A stretch of DNA of 64,000 nt. Origin: an uncultured Dyadobacter sp. (GTDB taxonomy: Bacteria > Bacteroidota > Bacteroidia > Cytophagales > Spirosomataceae). The notes beneath the pieces were generated by a model that was not told the origin of the DNA, did not search any database, and saw only the letters and a program-made list of their open reading frames with translations. This document shows, one piece after another, positions 43,937 through 53,410 of this stretch. Position 1 is the first letter of the stretch. Every line of letters begins with the position of its first letter. The DNA lies in the NCBI RefSeq assembly GCF_946482605.1, contig NZ_CAMLSE010000017.1, positions 124,001-188,000 of the forward strand, written 5' to 3'. Position numbers and translations under genes: made by a program.

Positions 43937-44341
43937 ATGGAGTCACTCGAATACTTGCGTAACGAGATCAAAACCTATTTCCCCGAATCGAAGGAATTAC
44001 AGCTCTCTGCGGCCTATGAGGGGCAGCCCCGGTTCAATTTCTATTTCAAAATAGCACCGGAGCAGCGCTATTTGCTCTACCTCAACTGGGATGGAGACGG
44101 CGACGGCTTTACATTGAAATGCCTGGAATTTCCCGACATACCAACACTGGGCGAACTGGCCGATGCCTACACCGACAAGGGCTCGAAAATGTTCAACATA
44201 GGTCAGCCTGTGGCAACGATTTCTTTTGTTTACCAGGAGACCGACCGTCTCTCAGTAACCGGCTTCAGGGGCAAGAACAATCCTGATTCCCGCGAAATAA
44301 CCGGCCGTCAGATGATGTATTCCGTGAATCCGTTCGAATAG
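43937..44341 (+). CDS. Small protein of unknown function
   Basis: 134 residues, not recognised. It is soluble, has no signal peptide, and is rich in aromatic beta-strand-like segments (RFNFYFKIAPEQRYLLYLNW) with an acidic DGDGDG turn. It is the first gene of a three-gene operon with TatD and TcdA homologues and has a strong promoter. Confidence 0.7.
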   Translation: MESLEYLRNEIKTYFPESKELQLSAAYEGQPRFNFYFKIAPEQRYLLYLNWDGDGDGFTLKCLEFPDIPTLGELADAYTDKGSKMFNIGQPVATISFVYQETDRLSVTGFRGKNNPDSREITGRQMMYSVNPFE

Positions 44342-44346
44342 GGTAC

Positions 44347-44991
44347 ATGTACTACGACATTCACACGCATCAGGCAAGCCATTCGGAAGAGGCTGTCCGG
44401 GTCAGGAATTTGCACAGTGGCTTCGGAGAGGCAATTCATGGGTACGTAAGCATGGGGTTACACCCGTGGTACCTGAATGCGGAAACGCTGCATGCGGACC
44501 TCCGGTCACTTTTTGAGCATGCTTCCCAACCCCGGGTGCTGGCGATCGGGGAGTGTGGGCTGGATAAACTGACTGCAACGCCCTGGGACTTGCAGGTCAG
44601 TACTTTTGAGCAGCAAATCAAGATCGCTGAGGAGCTCGGGAAACCGCTGATCATCCATTGTGTGAAAGCATTTCAGGAAACATTGCATTTTCTGCGGGGC
44701 GTAAAAGTGCCGGTTATCTTCCATGGCATCAACAACAGGCTTTCGCTGGTGGAACCGGTCATCCGTGCCGGGCACTACCTGTCGTTCGGCACAGCACTCC
44801 TGCAAATGGATGGGAACATTCACAGAACGGTTCTTTCTGCACCTATCGACAAGCTGTTTCTGGAAACGGACGACATGGCGACCGACATTACAGTCATTTA
44901 CAAATTGGCCGGGCACATAAGGCAGATTCCGGAAAAAAAACTTGTTTTGCAGCTTGAACGGAATTTTAACAAGCTATTTACGATCGGATAA
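44347..44991 (+). CDS. TatD family metal-dependent hydrolase
   Basis: 214 residues, shorter than the usual 260. The metal-binding motifs are kept: DIHTHQ, IGECGLDK, PLIIHCVKA and FLETDD. TatD enzymes are 3'-5' DNA/RNA exonucleases active in repair or nucleic-acid turnover. The loss seems to be in the middle loops. It starts five bases after the preceding stop and shares its last base with the next start. Confidence 0.88.
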   Translation: MYYDIHTHQASHSEEAVRVRNLHSGFGEAIHGYVSMGLHPWYLNAETLHADLRSLFEHASQPRVLAIGECGLDKLTATPWDLQVSTFEQQIKIAEELGKPLIIHCVKAFQETLHFLRGVKVPVIFHGINNRLSLVEPVIRAGHYLSFGTALLQMDGNIHRTVLSAPIDKLFLETDDMATDITVIYKLAGHIRQIPEKKLVLQLERNFNKLFTIG

Positions 44992-45725
44992 TGGAGGATT
45001 TCAGCTGGCTTTCGCGGACAGAATTGTTGGTAGGAAGAGATAACCTTGTCAAACTGAGCCGGTCGCACGTGCTGGTGATCGGGCTGGGCGGCGTAGGGTC
45101 GTTTGCCGCTGAGTTCATTTGCCGGGGTGGGGTGGGTACCATGACGATCGTGGACGGGGATATGGTAGATCCCACTAACCGGAACAGGCAATTACCCGCA
45201 TTAGCGACTAATCACGGACAAAGCAAGGCCGATATCATGGCGGAGCGTCTGCGGGCGATCAACCCGGAACTGACCCTGCATGTCGTCAAAACATTCATTA
45301 CTCCGGATGCTGTGGACGAGATTCTTTCGGCCCATCCGTACGACTACATTGTGGATGCGATCGACAGCGTCACGCCCAAGCTGACATTCCTCACACTGGC
45401 GTACGAGCGCAATATGCGCATTGTGAGCTCGATGGGTGCAGGCGGCAAGATGGACCCGACGAAGCTTCGGGTAGTGGATATTTCGAAAACCTTCAACTGT
45501 CCGTTTGCACAGCAGGTCCGGAAAAACCTTAAAAAGGCTCGTATTTACAAAGGGATCAAAGCCGTGTTTTCGACCGAAGAGCAAATCCGCGAGTCACTGA
45601 TCCTGACCGACGGCAGCAACTACAAAAAGTCGGCTTACGGCACCATGTCGTACCTCCCGGCCACCTTCGGCGCGACCTGCGCTTCAGTGGTGCTGAGAGA
45701 TCTGATCGGGGAGGAAGTGAAGTGA
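44991..45725 (+). CDS. tcdA: tRNA threonylcarbamoyladenosine dehydratase (TcdA/CsdL)
   Basis: 244 residues of the ThiF/E1-like family: nucleotide-binding VIGLGGVGSFAAE and IVDGDMVDPTNRNRQ, the DAIDSVTPK region, and a C-terminal part typical of TcdA (MDPTKLRVVDISKT, LPATFGATCASVV). It catalyses ATP-dependent cyclisation of t6A to ct6A at tRNA position 37. It overlaps the TatD stop (TAATG). After it, 45726-45877 holds no gene I can support. Confidence 0.9.
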   Translation: MEDFSWLSRTELLVGRDNLVKLSRSHVLVIGLGGVGSFAAEFICRGGVGTMTIVDGDMVDPTNRNRQLPALATNHGQSKADIMAERLRAINPELTLHVVKTFITPDAVDEILSAHPYDYIVDAIDSVTPKLTFLTLAYERNMRIVSSMGAGGKMDPTKLRVVDISKTFNCPFAQQVRKNLKKARIYKGIKAVFSTEEQIRESLILTDGSNYKKSAYGTMSYLPATFGATCASVVLRDLIGEEVK

Positions 45726-45877
45726 CGGCAGCTTTTTGAACACACGGAAAACTAATTACTTCTTTCCTGTTAGCGGTCTGATGCGAAGAACAGCGCATTT
45801 GGCCGTCACTTTTGACCTGATTTCGAATGAGCAGCCGGGCCGTTTCGGGCACCAGCTGAATTCAAAATAATAAGATG

Positions 45878-46036
45878 TTAGGGATGATTTTTAGACTGTC
45901 GCGTCCAGATTCTTTTGAGTCCCGGAATGGGCTTTCTGATGACAAATGCGGCTATGTTTTTAATGAAAAGCAACAGGAAGGTGATGGCAAATGCGGCCAT
46001 CAGAACGATATCGATATCCTCAGTCAACCAGCTCAT
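45878..46036 (-). CDS. 52-residue small membrane protein
   Basis: ATG 46036 opens a frame of 52 codons: MSWLTEDIDIVLMAAFAITF, then a hydrophobic helix and a strongly basic tail (IRKPIPGLKRIWTRQSK). It has one transmembrane helix with the positive end probably inside. A good promoter 23 bases upstream of the start supports it as a real gene. Function unknown. Confidence 0.6.
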   Translation of the reverse strand: MSWLTEDIDIVLMAAFAITFLLLFIKNIAAFVIRKPIPGLKRIWTRQSKNHP

Positions 46037-46058
46037 ACTATGTAAATGATTTGTTGAA

Positions 46059-46089
46059 TAAAGTTACATAGCGTCATGTTTTTTGCAAA
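46059..46089 (-). promoter_or_regulatory. Promoter for the small membrane protein
   Basis: On the minus strand TTTG (46089-46086), exactly 19 bases, TAACTTTA (46066-46059). Close to the full Bacteroidota consensus. Confidence 0.65.
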
Positions 46090-46300
46090 CTATTTTTAAA
46101 TTTTTTATTGAAATAGTGAAGAAAACCAGGTGTGACGGAGCTTGTTTCGTGCTTTTTCCATTCCAATGCAGATCCGGAAAGCTGCCCCGGAGCCATTAGT
46201 TGCGTGCAACGTTGGATAAATTTGTCGTTTGCTTCCGGTTAGAACCACGGGGTAAACGGCATTTTAAGTCAAACAACAAAAAGTGCGATTAGCCATAACT

Positions 46301-47281
46301 ATGATGAATGTATCGATTATTGTGCCCATCGGGGGCGTTTTATCCGGGATCGAGATGGTCCGGCACCTATTGAACGAAGCCAATGATTACCTGGTCAGCA
46401 ATGGACAAGAGCCGCTGTTCAGGGTTAAACTGACAGGTGCGACGCGTCACGTTTCGCTGAACGACGGTCGTTATGCAGTGCGAATGGATGCGACGATCGA
46501 TGAGGCGTGGGCAGCAGACCTGATTATTATTCCTGCATTATATATGGATGTCGAGGTGCACCTGAACCAGAATGAGGCGCTTATCGGCTGGGTTGGAGAA
46601 CAGTACCGGCAGGGGGCCGAAGTCGCGAGCCTATGTGTGGGCGCGTTTCTCCTCGCGAAAACCGGCCTGCTCGATGGCCGGCAATGTACCACGCACTGGA
46701 AAGCTGCGCATCATTTCAACAGAATGTTCCCTCATGTTGAACTGGTGAGAGAAAAGATCATCACCGATGAGCAAGGCATTTATTCCAGCGGAGGCGGGTT
46801 GTCGATGGTGAACCTGATGATTTACCTGGTCGAGAAACACGCGGGCAGGGATGTCGCGATTTATTGTGCCAAATTTTTCCAGGTCGACATTGAACGCACC
46901 GCGCAAACGCCATTCATCATCTTCCAGGGGCAGAAGGAGCACAGCGATGAGCAGATCAAAAAGGCGCAGACGTACATTGAAAGCAATTTTGCCGGGCGCA
47001 TTTCCGTCGATCAGCTGGCCGAAATGCTGGCATTAGGCCGTCGCAGCCTGGAAAGGCGCTTCAAGAAAGCTACCTCCAACACACTGAACGAGTACATTCA
47101 ACGGGTCAAGATAGAAGCGGCCAAGAAGCACCTGGAATTCGGGGACCGAAAGATCAACGATATCATGTTCGAAGTCGGGTATTCGGATACAAAGGCATTC
47201 CGGAGCTCGTTCAAGTCGATCACGGGGCTATTGCCTGCCCAGTACCGGACGAAGTACAACAAGCGGGCGATCGGTTTGTAA
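46301..47281 (+). CDS. AraC-type regulator with DJ-1/PfpI-like domain (GlxA-like)
   Basis: About 326 residues from ATG 46301 (MMNVSIIVPIGGVLSGIE); GTG 46283 would add six. The first 190 residues are a DJ-1/PfpI-like amidotransferase fold (VASLCVGAFLLAKTG marks the nucleophile elbow Cys). The last 100 residues form the AraC HTH (DQLAEMLALGRRSLERRFK, IMFEVGYSDTKAFRSSFK). Members sense metabolites or oxidised species. A -7-like TAAATTTG lies at 46217-46224. Confidence 0.9.
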   Translation: MMNVSIIVPIGGVLSGIEMVRHLLNEANDYLVSNGQEPLFRVKLTGATRHVSLNDGRYAVRMDATIDEAWAADLIIIPALYMDVEVHLNQNEALIGWVGEQYRQGAEVASLCVGAFLLAKTGLLDGRQCTTHWKAAHHFNRMFPHVELVREKIITDEQGIYSSGGGLSMVNLMIYLVEKHAGRDVAIYCAKFFQVDIERTAQTPFIIFQGQKEHSDEQIKKAQTYIESNFAGRISVDQLAEMLALGRRSLERRFKKATSNTLNEYIQRVKIEAAKKHLEFGDRKINDIMFEVGYSDTKAFRSSFKSITGLLPAQYRTKYNKRAIGL

Positions 47282-47386
47282 GCGGGGCCGCATGCGCCTG
47301 CATGAGCGAGACCGCACGCCACTCATAATTTCCGAAGTGCCGGATAAAGTGTATCGAAGACCGGGCGGGCGGTCTCCGGTACGCTT

Positions 47387-47776
47387 TTATGCGGGGAATT
47401 CCATTTCCGTTTCGGAGAAATGGCAAAGGCCGTCGAGCATTTCGCTCAGCTTATAACCGACTTCTGACAAACTGTATTCTACGCGGCTGGGTACTTCGCG
47501 GAAATTGTCGTTCCGGATGATCAGCTTATGCTGTTCAAGTAATTTGAGGCGGTCCGCTAAAATGTTGTCGCTGATGTATTTAAGATCTTCTTTCAGGCTC
47601 GAAAAGCGGGTATTGCCCTCCTCGATACTGAACAGGACTTCGGTCAGCCACCGTTTGCTGAGCAGGTTGATCAGCTCGTTCAGCCTGCACTTTTCTTCCA
47701 GGAACGTCTGATTGTAGTAATTGGTCGAGGTCAGTTTTCTCATAAGTTTCGGCTCATTTTTATAGGAGTTACTCAC
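47387..47776 (-). CDS. HxlR family transcriptional regulator
   Basis: 129 residues with the winged-HTH HxlR pattern: CRLNELINLLSKRWLTEVLF, the SSLKEDLKYISDNILADRLK recognition region and the wing RVEYSLSEVGYKLSEML. The leading Cys may sense redox or electrophiles, as in related HypR/YodB proteins (inferred). It is transcribed towards the GlxA-like gene. The region from 47777 to 48066 holds no supported gene. Confidence 0.88.
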   Translation of the reverse strand: MSNSYKNEPKLMRKLTSTNYYNQTFLEEKCRLNELINLLSKRWLTEVLFSIEEGNTRFSSLKEDLKYISDNILADRLKLLEQHKLIIRNDNFREVPSRVEYSLSEVGYKLSEMLDGLCHFSETEMEFPA

Positions 47777-48066
47777 AATTTACGGAGATATTGATCGCGT
47801 GTCAACCCAGCCCCCTCTTCGCCCGCGTTTTCGGTGGGCGCGATGACGTCGCCTGATCCATTCTGAACTTTCCCGAGGAATGGTAGCACTATACCCAGGT
47901 GGTTGTCGGGAATGGCGCTATTGACAAATTTTCAACAGAGGGCTGCATTGCAATCGTGAGCCTGATCCTGCAATTGTTGTGTATTATTTTGATAAAAAAG
48001 ATAAAAATAATGGGGTATATATCTGAAAAGTGAGTCTCATCTAGAAAAAGGGACAGCTAACACGAG

Positions 48067-48633
48067 ATGAGACCACGCATTACTCACGATGAAGCTCAGA
48101 AACTTTGGAATGATTACCAATCCGGTGACATGTACGCGCTGGCCAACATCATGCAGAACTACTATTCCGATCTGTTCCATTGGGGTTTGAGGTTGCACGC
48201 CGAGCGCGAGTTCGTGAAGGACTGTATCCAGGACATGTTCGTCAACCTTTGGAAAACACACCAGTCGGCCGCGCGGGTAGCGAATGTGCGCTCTTACCTG
48301 CTGGTGGCATTGAAGACGCGCATACTACGCGAGCTGTCCAGGAAGCACGTGACACACCAGTCGATGCTGTCGGATGAATATTCGTTTTCGGTGGAGTTCT
48401 CTTCCGACCTGCGGCTGATCGACGAGGAGCATGAGGTATACCAGGTCCGAAAGCTGGAAGGAGTACTCAACAACCTCTCCGGCAGGCAAAAAGAGCTGAT
48501 CTACCTCCGCTTTTACCAAAGCCTGAGTTTCGAACAGATCGCCGAGGTTATGAACCTGAGCCGGCAGTCGGTCTACAATCTCCTGCAAAAATCATTGGGA
48601 AGTCTGCGAAAGCATTACGACCTCTCTTCCTGA
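48067..48633 (+). CDS. ECF RNA polymerase sigma factor
   Basis: 188 residues. Region 2 includes FVKDCIQDMFVNLWKTHQSA (about 50-70). Region 4 includes SGRQKELIYLRFYQSLSFEQ and the HTH LSRQSVYNLLQKSLGSL (about 140-185). It heads the second sigma-FecR-SusC-SusD module, followed after 50 bases by its anti-sigma. Confidence 0.95.
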   Translation: MRPRITHDEAQKLWNDYQSGDMYALANIMQNYYSDLFHWGLRLHAEREFVKDCIQDMFVNLWKTHQSAARVANVRSYLLVALKTRILRELSRKHVTHQSMLSDEYSFSVEFSSDLRLIDEEHEVYQVRKLEGVLNNLSGRQKELIYLRFYQSLSFEQIAEVMNLSRQSVYNLLQKSLGSLRKHYDLSS

Positions 48634-48683
48634 CACGCCGACTTGGCGTATAATGTACAACGTAATTAAAAAACCAGAACCGG

Positions 48684-49766
48684 ATGAAGCCTTACGAATC
48701 CTACACCGTGGAAGATTTTCTGGAAGACGAGAGCTTCCGGCAATGGGTGCGGAGGCAAGGTACGCAAGAGGTTTTCTGGTTGTCGTTTCCGGAAGCCTAT
48801 CCGGCTCAGCGTGAAGCTTTCCGGCAGGCCGAACAGTTCCTTCGCGCAGTGAATGTGGACTCAGATCCGATCGGTGAGAAGGAGATACGTGCGGAGGTGG
48901 AGCAGTTCATCACCAGGGCGAGCCGCGAAACCACCGGAGCCTCGTTAGAGGACGACGAAGAGGAGCCTGTTGTGCAATGGAAACGCTGGCTCGTCGCGGC
49001 GGCGGCGGTTTTTGTGCTGGGGGCGGGAATCGGGTGGTACTACTACCAGAATGCAGCCGGCACACCAGGCGTCGCCATTGCTGCGGACAGTCCGCTCAAC
49101 CTGGTGAAAACGAGTAACGACACCGGTAAGCCTTTGAAAATCATGCTGCATGACGGTTCCGAGGTAACACTCAGCCCGAGGAGTTACCTCAGCTATCCGT
49201 CGGAGTTTGCGGACAGCGCCCGCGTCGTTTACCTCACCGGCGGGGCTGTTTTTTCGGTTAAAAAGCAAGGTCAGGCATTTATGGTTTACACGGGGAAGGT
49301 CATCACCAAAGTGCTCGGCACCCGGTTCCTCGTGAGCGCATTCGATGAGGATAAAAACATCACCGTGCAGGTGCAGACGGGCAAGGTGTCGGTGTATGTC
49401 GATAAACCTTCTACTACGGAAGTGAAGGGTTTGATCATCACGGCGAATCAGGCCGCTGTTTTTGAGAAGAATGCCAATCAGCTGTCCAAAACACTGGTCG
49501 AAAACCCGGAAAAGCTGGCCCGGGGGGCGGTGGAGAGTATTCTAAAATATGATGAAGTGCCTTTGCCGGTAATTCTGAGGGATATCGAGGAATCTTACGG
49601 AATACCGGTGCAGTTTGACGCGGATAGTTTTTGGACCTGTAAAATAACGGTGGCTTTCTCGGATGAAAGCATGTATGACAAGTTGAGCACGCTCTGCAAA
49701 ACGGTTTCTGCCAGCTATGAGATTGTCGACGGACAGATCATCGTCAGCGGAAAAGGTTGCAGGTAG
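48684..49766 (+). CDS. FecR family anti-sigma factor
   Basis: 360 residues. The cytoplasmic part (1-95) contacts the sigma factor. A membrane helix lies near 97-117 (WLVAAAAVFVLGAGIGWYYY). The periplasmic FecR domain covers about 145-255 (LHDGSEVTLSPRSYL, TKVLGTRFLVSAF), and DUF4974 covers about 290-360 (EVPLPVILRDIEESYGIPV). It acts with the STN domain of the next gene. The 126-base gap to susC contains the candidate antisense RNA. Confidence 0.93.
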   Translation: MKPYESYTVEDFLEDESFRQWVRRQGTQEVFWLSFPEAYPAQREAFRQAEQFLRAVNVDSDPIGEKEIRAEVEQFITRASRETTGASLEDDEEEPVVQWKRWLVAAAAVFVLGAGIGWYYYQNAAGTPGVAIAADSPLNLVKTSNDTGKPLKIMLHDGSEVTLSPRSYLSYPSEFADSARVVYLTGGAVFSVKKQGQAFMVYTGKVITKVLGTRFLVSAFDEDKNITVQVQTGKVSVYVDKPSTTEVKGLIITANQAAVFEKNANQLSKTLVENPEKLARGAVESILKYDEVPLPVILRDIEESYGIPVQFDADSFWTCKITVAFSDESMYDKLSTLCKTVSASYEIVDGQIIVSGKGCR

Positions 49767-49772
49767 TGCAAT

Positions 49773-49826
49773 AAAAAATGGCAGTGTCAGCCACTGCCAT
49801 CAGGTTGGAGTATCGAGCGTCCACTC
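49773..49826 (-). ncRNA. Candidate antisense small RNA upstream of second STN-susC
   Basis: ATGGCAGTG (49778-49786) and CACTGCCAT (49792-49800) form a perfect 9-bp stem with a TCAGC loop. The T-tract after it lies on the minus strand (opposite the AAAAAA at 49773-49778), so it terminates minus-strand RNA. A second small hairpin (GAGT/ACTC, 49808-49826) and a -7-like TTACTTTG (49836-49829) precede it. The predicted RNA is about 50 bases, antisense to the fecR-susC leader. No -33 element is found. Confidence 0.4.
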
Positions 49827-49892
49827 GCCAAAGTAACGCGCCCGGTACCTGCAAGTTCCCGGTTAAAAGAACCATTAACCCTAATCAAAAGT

Positions 49893-52800
49893 ATGAAAAA
49901 ACGCATTACCAGAAAATTCTGGCTGAAACTTATGAGGTTTTCAATCACACAGAGTTTAGTCATGTTATTGCTCGCAGGCGTTGCATACGCACACACGAGC
50001 ATAGCACAGGAATACCTGAACCGCAAACTGACGGTCCAGGCGGAGAACCGTGCTGTGAAGCAGGTGCTGGCCCACATTGAAAAGGAAACGGACGTGCAGT
50101 TTGTGTACAGTTCCAATGTGCTGGAAGCTTCGCGGAAGGTGACCATCAAAGCGGTGAATGCGCCGTTAGAGGAAGTGCTGAACAAGCTCCTCAAACCATT
50201 GAGGATCAAATACGAACTGGCGGGAAGGAAGATCATCCTTTCTGCCGTGGAAGTTCCGGCCGGTGATAGCGGGCAGCTGCTCCCTGATGTGGATTTGCTG
50301 AATGCTTCACCCAAAAAAAGCCTTTCAGGAAAAGTTACCGATGAAAAAGGCGCGGCATTACCCGGCGTCAATATCATTGTCAAAGGAACCCAGCGCGGGA
50401 CGACCACGAACTCCGAAGGTACATTCGAGATCGACTTGCAGGACGGTGATGCCGCATTGCTGTTCAGTTTTGTGGGCTATCAGTCCAAAGAAGTGATCCT
50501 GGGAAACCAGACGAGCCTTGTGGTGTCGCTCGTACCGGAAAGCAAGGCGCTGGAAGAGGTGGTGGTGACCGCATTGGGTATCAAAAAAGCAGCCAAAAGT
50601 CTGGGTTACGCGACGGCCAGCGTGGCTACCGAGGAAATGACGGTGAACCGGACCGCCAATTTTATGAATGCATTGCAGGGCAAGATGGCGGGTGTCAACA
50701 TTACCTCGCTGGGTTCGGGCCCGGCGGGAACGAGCAAGATCAGGATCCGCGGGCAGTCCTCGTTCGGGGGTAACAACTCGCCGCTGATCGTGGTGAATGG
50801 CGTGCCGATCGACAATAGTAACTTCGGGGCCCGCGGCGATGGGGCCGACAAAGGCTCGAACCGTACTTCCGACAGCGGAGACGGGCTCAGCAGCATTAAT
50901 CCCGACAATATCGAATCGATGACGGTCCTGAAAGGTGCCGCAGCGTCGGCATTGTATGGCTCCCGTGCCAAAGACGGGGTCATTATGATCACCACCAAAA
51001 CCCGCGGGGCCGGCATTGGTATCGGTATCGAGTTCAACTCCAACTTCACTACGGAAACACCGCTCGATTACACGGATTACCAGTACGAATACGGCCAGGG
51101 TGAGAATGGCAAACGGCCTACGACGCCAAACCCGACGTCCGGCCAGTGGAGCTTTGGGGAAAAGTTCGCGCCTGGCATGACGCAGGTCCTGTTTGACGGC
51201 GTGGAGGTGCCTTATGTCCCTCAAAAACATCAGATTACCGATTACTATCGCCGAGGAAGTACATTCACCAACACCATCACCGTGTCGTCGGGCGGAGAAT
51301 TCGGCGGTTTCAGCCTGTCGCTTTCGAACCTGGACAACAAAACGATCCTGCCCGGATCGGGATACCACCGCAAGACCGTGAACCTGGGTTTCACGCAAAC
51401 CATGGCCAAAAAACTGACGGTTTCGGGTAATATCAATTATTCCAACGAAGACCGGAAAAACCCGCCCAACATCGCCGAGCAGGATTACAGCCCGGTGGTG
51501 CTCTACAATATGGCGAACTCGATGCCGCTCGACCTGCTCGAAAAATATGCGACCGACGCCAACGGAAACGAGTACGTATGGTCGCGTTTCACGAACCGGA
51601 CCAACCCTTACTTTGCATTGAAGCGATTTGAAAACGTGGAAAAGGACCGCATTTTCGGTAATCTGTCGGTTCGATACACCTTCACCGACTGGCTTTACGC
51701 GCAGGTACGGGTAGGGCAGGATTACTTCGCCCGCGAGCAGGACTACAACCTGCCGACCGGGAGTCAGCGCCAGGCGGCTGCGCCTCAGGGGTTTGTCAAT
51801 GGACAGTATGTGCAGGACAACCGTTCGGTGCGTGAAATGAATACCGATTTTTTGATTTCCTTTAATAAAACCTTCGGACGCATTGGCCTCAACATCAATG
51901 CGGGAGGTAACCAGATGTACCGCAAGCTAAGCCGCCATAATGTGTTTGTGCAGGACTTTTACGTGCGCGACCTGTACACGATCGGCAACGGCCGGCAGCG
52001 CGATGCGACTTATGAGTTTTCCAAACGGCAGGTCAATTCCCTGTACGGGGCGGCGGAGATTTCCTACAATGACTTTCTTTTCCTGAATGGTACCCTCCGC
52101 AACGATTGGTTTTCGACCCTGTCACCCGCCAACCGGAGCATTGTGTACCCATCCGTGACCGCCAGTTTCGTGTTCTCGCAGGCATTCACCGCCTCGTTGC
52201 CCGCATGGATCTCGTTTGGTAAAGTACGCGTGGCCTATGCCGAAGTGGGGAGCGATACGGATGTGCAGCCTTATGCCAACAACCTGTTTTATAACATCAA
52301 TCCCCAGCAATTTCCCAATCCTAACGGGGCAGGGCAACCGCTTGCGACCATTAGTGGCTCCACGGTGCCCAATGCGGATCTGCGGCCGATGCGGGTTTCG
52401 GAAAAGGAAGTGGGTTTGGAGCTGAAACTGTTCGAGAACCGGCTTGGGCTCGACTTTACCTACTACGATAAACTCTCTTCCGATCAGATCTTGCAGGCGC
52501 AGACTTCAGACGCCTCGGGTTACCTCACCCAGCTGATCAACGTCGGGAAGGGGCGCAACCGGGGGCTGGAAATGATGGTGAACGTGACGCCTTACCAAAC
52601 CAAGAATTTTACCTGGAACCTGAATGTCAATGCGGCCTATAATGTGACCAAAACGCTGGATCTCGGAGGCGATATCAGTGATGCGATGATCACTGTCGGA
52701 ACGGGCGATTTCACCGGCGAGCTTCGCCAGGTGGTGGGGCGGTCGATGGGGCAACTCTACGGCTTCGGTTATCTCCGTGATGACCAGGGAAGGCAGGTAT

Positions 52801-53390
52801 TCGATGCCGGAAATGGCCGCCCGCTGCGGACACCGACGCAGATCTCCTTCGGGAGCGCATTACCGAAATGGGTGGGCGGGATCACAAACAGTTTTAGCTA
52901 CAAAGGCTTCTCCGCGTCGGTTCTGGTCGATTTCAAACTCGGGCATAAGATGATCTCCGGCACGAACCACAATGCATGGCGGCACGGGTTACTGAAAGAA
53001 ACGCTTCCCGGCCGTGCCGAGGGCTTCGTCATCGGCGACGGTGTGAATCCCAACGGAGAGGTGAACCAGACAAAATCGGTCGTGCAGGCTTACTATGAGA
53101 CGGTGCGGTCGCAAAATATCGCCGAGCAGTTTGTATATAATGCGGGTTTGTGGCAGTTACGGCAGATCACGTTCGGTTACGATTTTTCGAAGCTGCTGCC
53201 CAGGAATGTACCTTTTATCAAGGGTGCGCGCCTGAGTATCGTTTCCAACAATGTGGCCGTGATCAAGAAATGGGTGCCTACCATCCATCCCGACCAGTTC
53301 GGATTCCCTTCCGACAACCTGATCGGCCTGGAAGCGACCGGACTGCCCATTACCCGAAGCACCGGTTTTAATCTCAACCTGAAATTCTAA
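49893..53390 (+). CDS. SusC/RagA TonB-dependent receptor with STN signalling domain
   Basis: 1165 residues. Signal peptide (about 1-33, GVAYAHTSIAQ), STN domain (about 40-105; LAHIEKETDVQFVYSS), carboxypeptidase-regulatory-like domain (about 145-220; LSGKVTDEKGAALPGVNI), EEVVVTALGIKK junction, plug and barrel ending FNLNLKF. The junction TALGIKKAAKSLGYA identifies the other main SusC subtype compared with the two GYGTQKK receptors in this window. It probably imports the aldarate or uronate oligomer used by the catabolic genes downstream. Confidence 0.96.
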   Translation: MKKRITRKFWLKLMRFSITQSLVMLLLAGVAYAHTSIAQEYLNRKLTVQAENRAVKQVLAHIEKETDVQFVYSSNVLEASRKVTIKAVNAPLEEVLNKLLKPLRIKYELAGRKIILSAVEVPAGDSGQLLPDVDLLNASPKKSLSGKVTDEKGAALPGVNIIVKGTQRGTTTNSEGTFEIDLQDGDAALLFSFVGYQSKEVILGNQTSLVVSLVPESKALEEVVVTALGIKKAAKSLGYATASVATEEMTVNRTANFMNALQGKMAGVNITSLGSGPAGTSKIRIRGQSSFGGNNSPLIVVNGVPIDNSNFGARGDGADKGSNRTSDSGDGLSSINPDNIESMTVLKGAAASALYGSRAKDGVIMITTKTRGAGIGIGIEFNSNFTTETPLDYTDYQYEYGQGENGKRPTTPNPTSGQWSFGEKFAPGMTQVLFDGVEVPYVPQKHQITDYYRRGSTFTNTITVSSGGEFGGFSLSLSNLDNKTILPGSGYHRKTVNLGFTQTMAKKLTVSGNINYSNEDRKNPPNIAEQDYSPVVLYNMANSMPLDLLEKYATDANGNEYVWSRFTNRTNPYFALKRFENVEKDRIFGNLSVRYTFTDWLYAQVRVGQDYFAREQDYNLPTGSQRQAAAPQGFVNGQYVQDNRSVREMNTDFLISFNKTFGRIGLNINAGGNQMYRKLSRHNVFVQDFYVRDLYTIGNGRQRDATYEFSKRQVNSLYGAAEISYNDFLFLNGTLRNDWFSTLSPANRSIVYPSVTASFVFSQAFTASLPAWISFGKVRVAYAEVGSDTDVQPYANNLFYNINPQQFPNPNGAGQPLATISGSTVPNADLRPMRVSEKEVGLELKLFENRLGLDFTYYDKLSSDQILQAQTSDASGYLTQLINVGKGRNRGLEMMVNVTPYQTKNFTWNLNVNAAYNVTKTLDLGGDISDAMITVGTGDFTGELRQVVGRSMGQLYGFGYLRDDQGRQVFDAGNGRPLRTPTQISFGSALPKWVGGITNSFSYKGFSASVLVDFKLGHKMISGTNHNAWRHGLLKETLPGRAEGFVIGDGVNPNGEVNQTKSVVQAYYETVRSQNIAEQFVYNAGLWQLRQITFGYDFSKLLPRNVPFIKGARLSIVSNNVAVIKKWVPTIHPDQFGFPSDNLIGLEATGLPITRSTGFNLNLKF

Positions 53391-53410
53391 GCCAATACCA
53401 ACCATTGACT

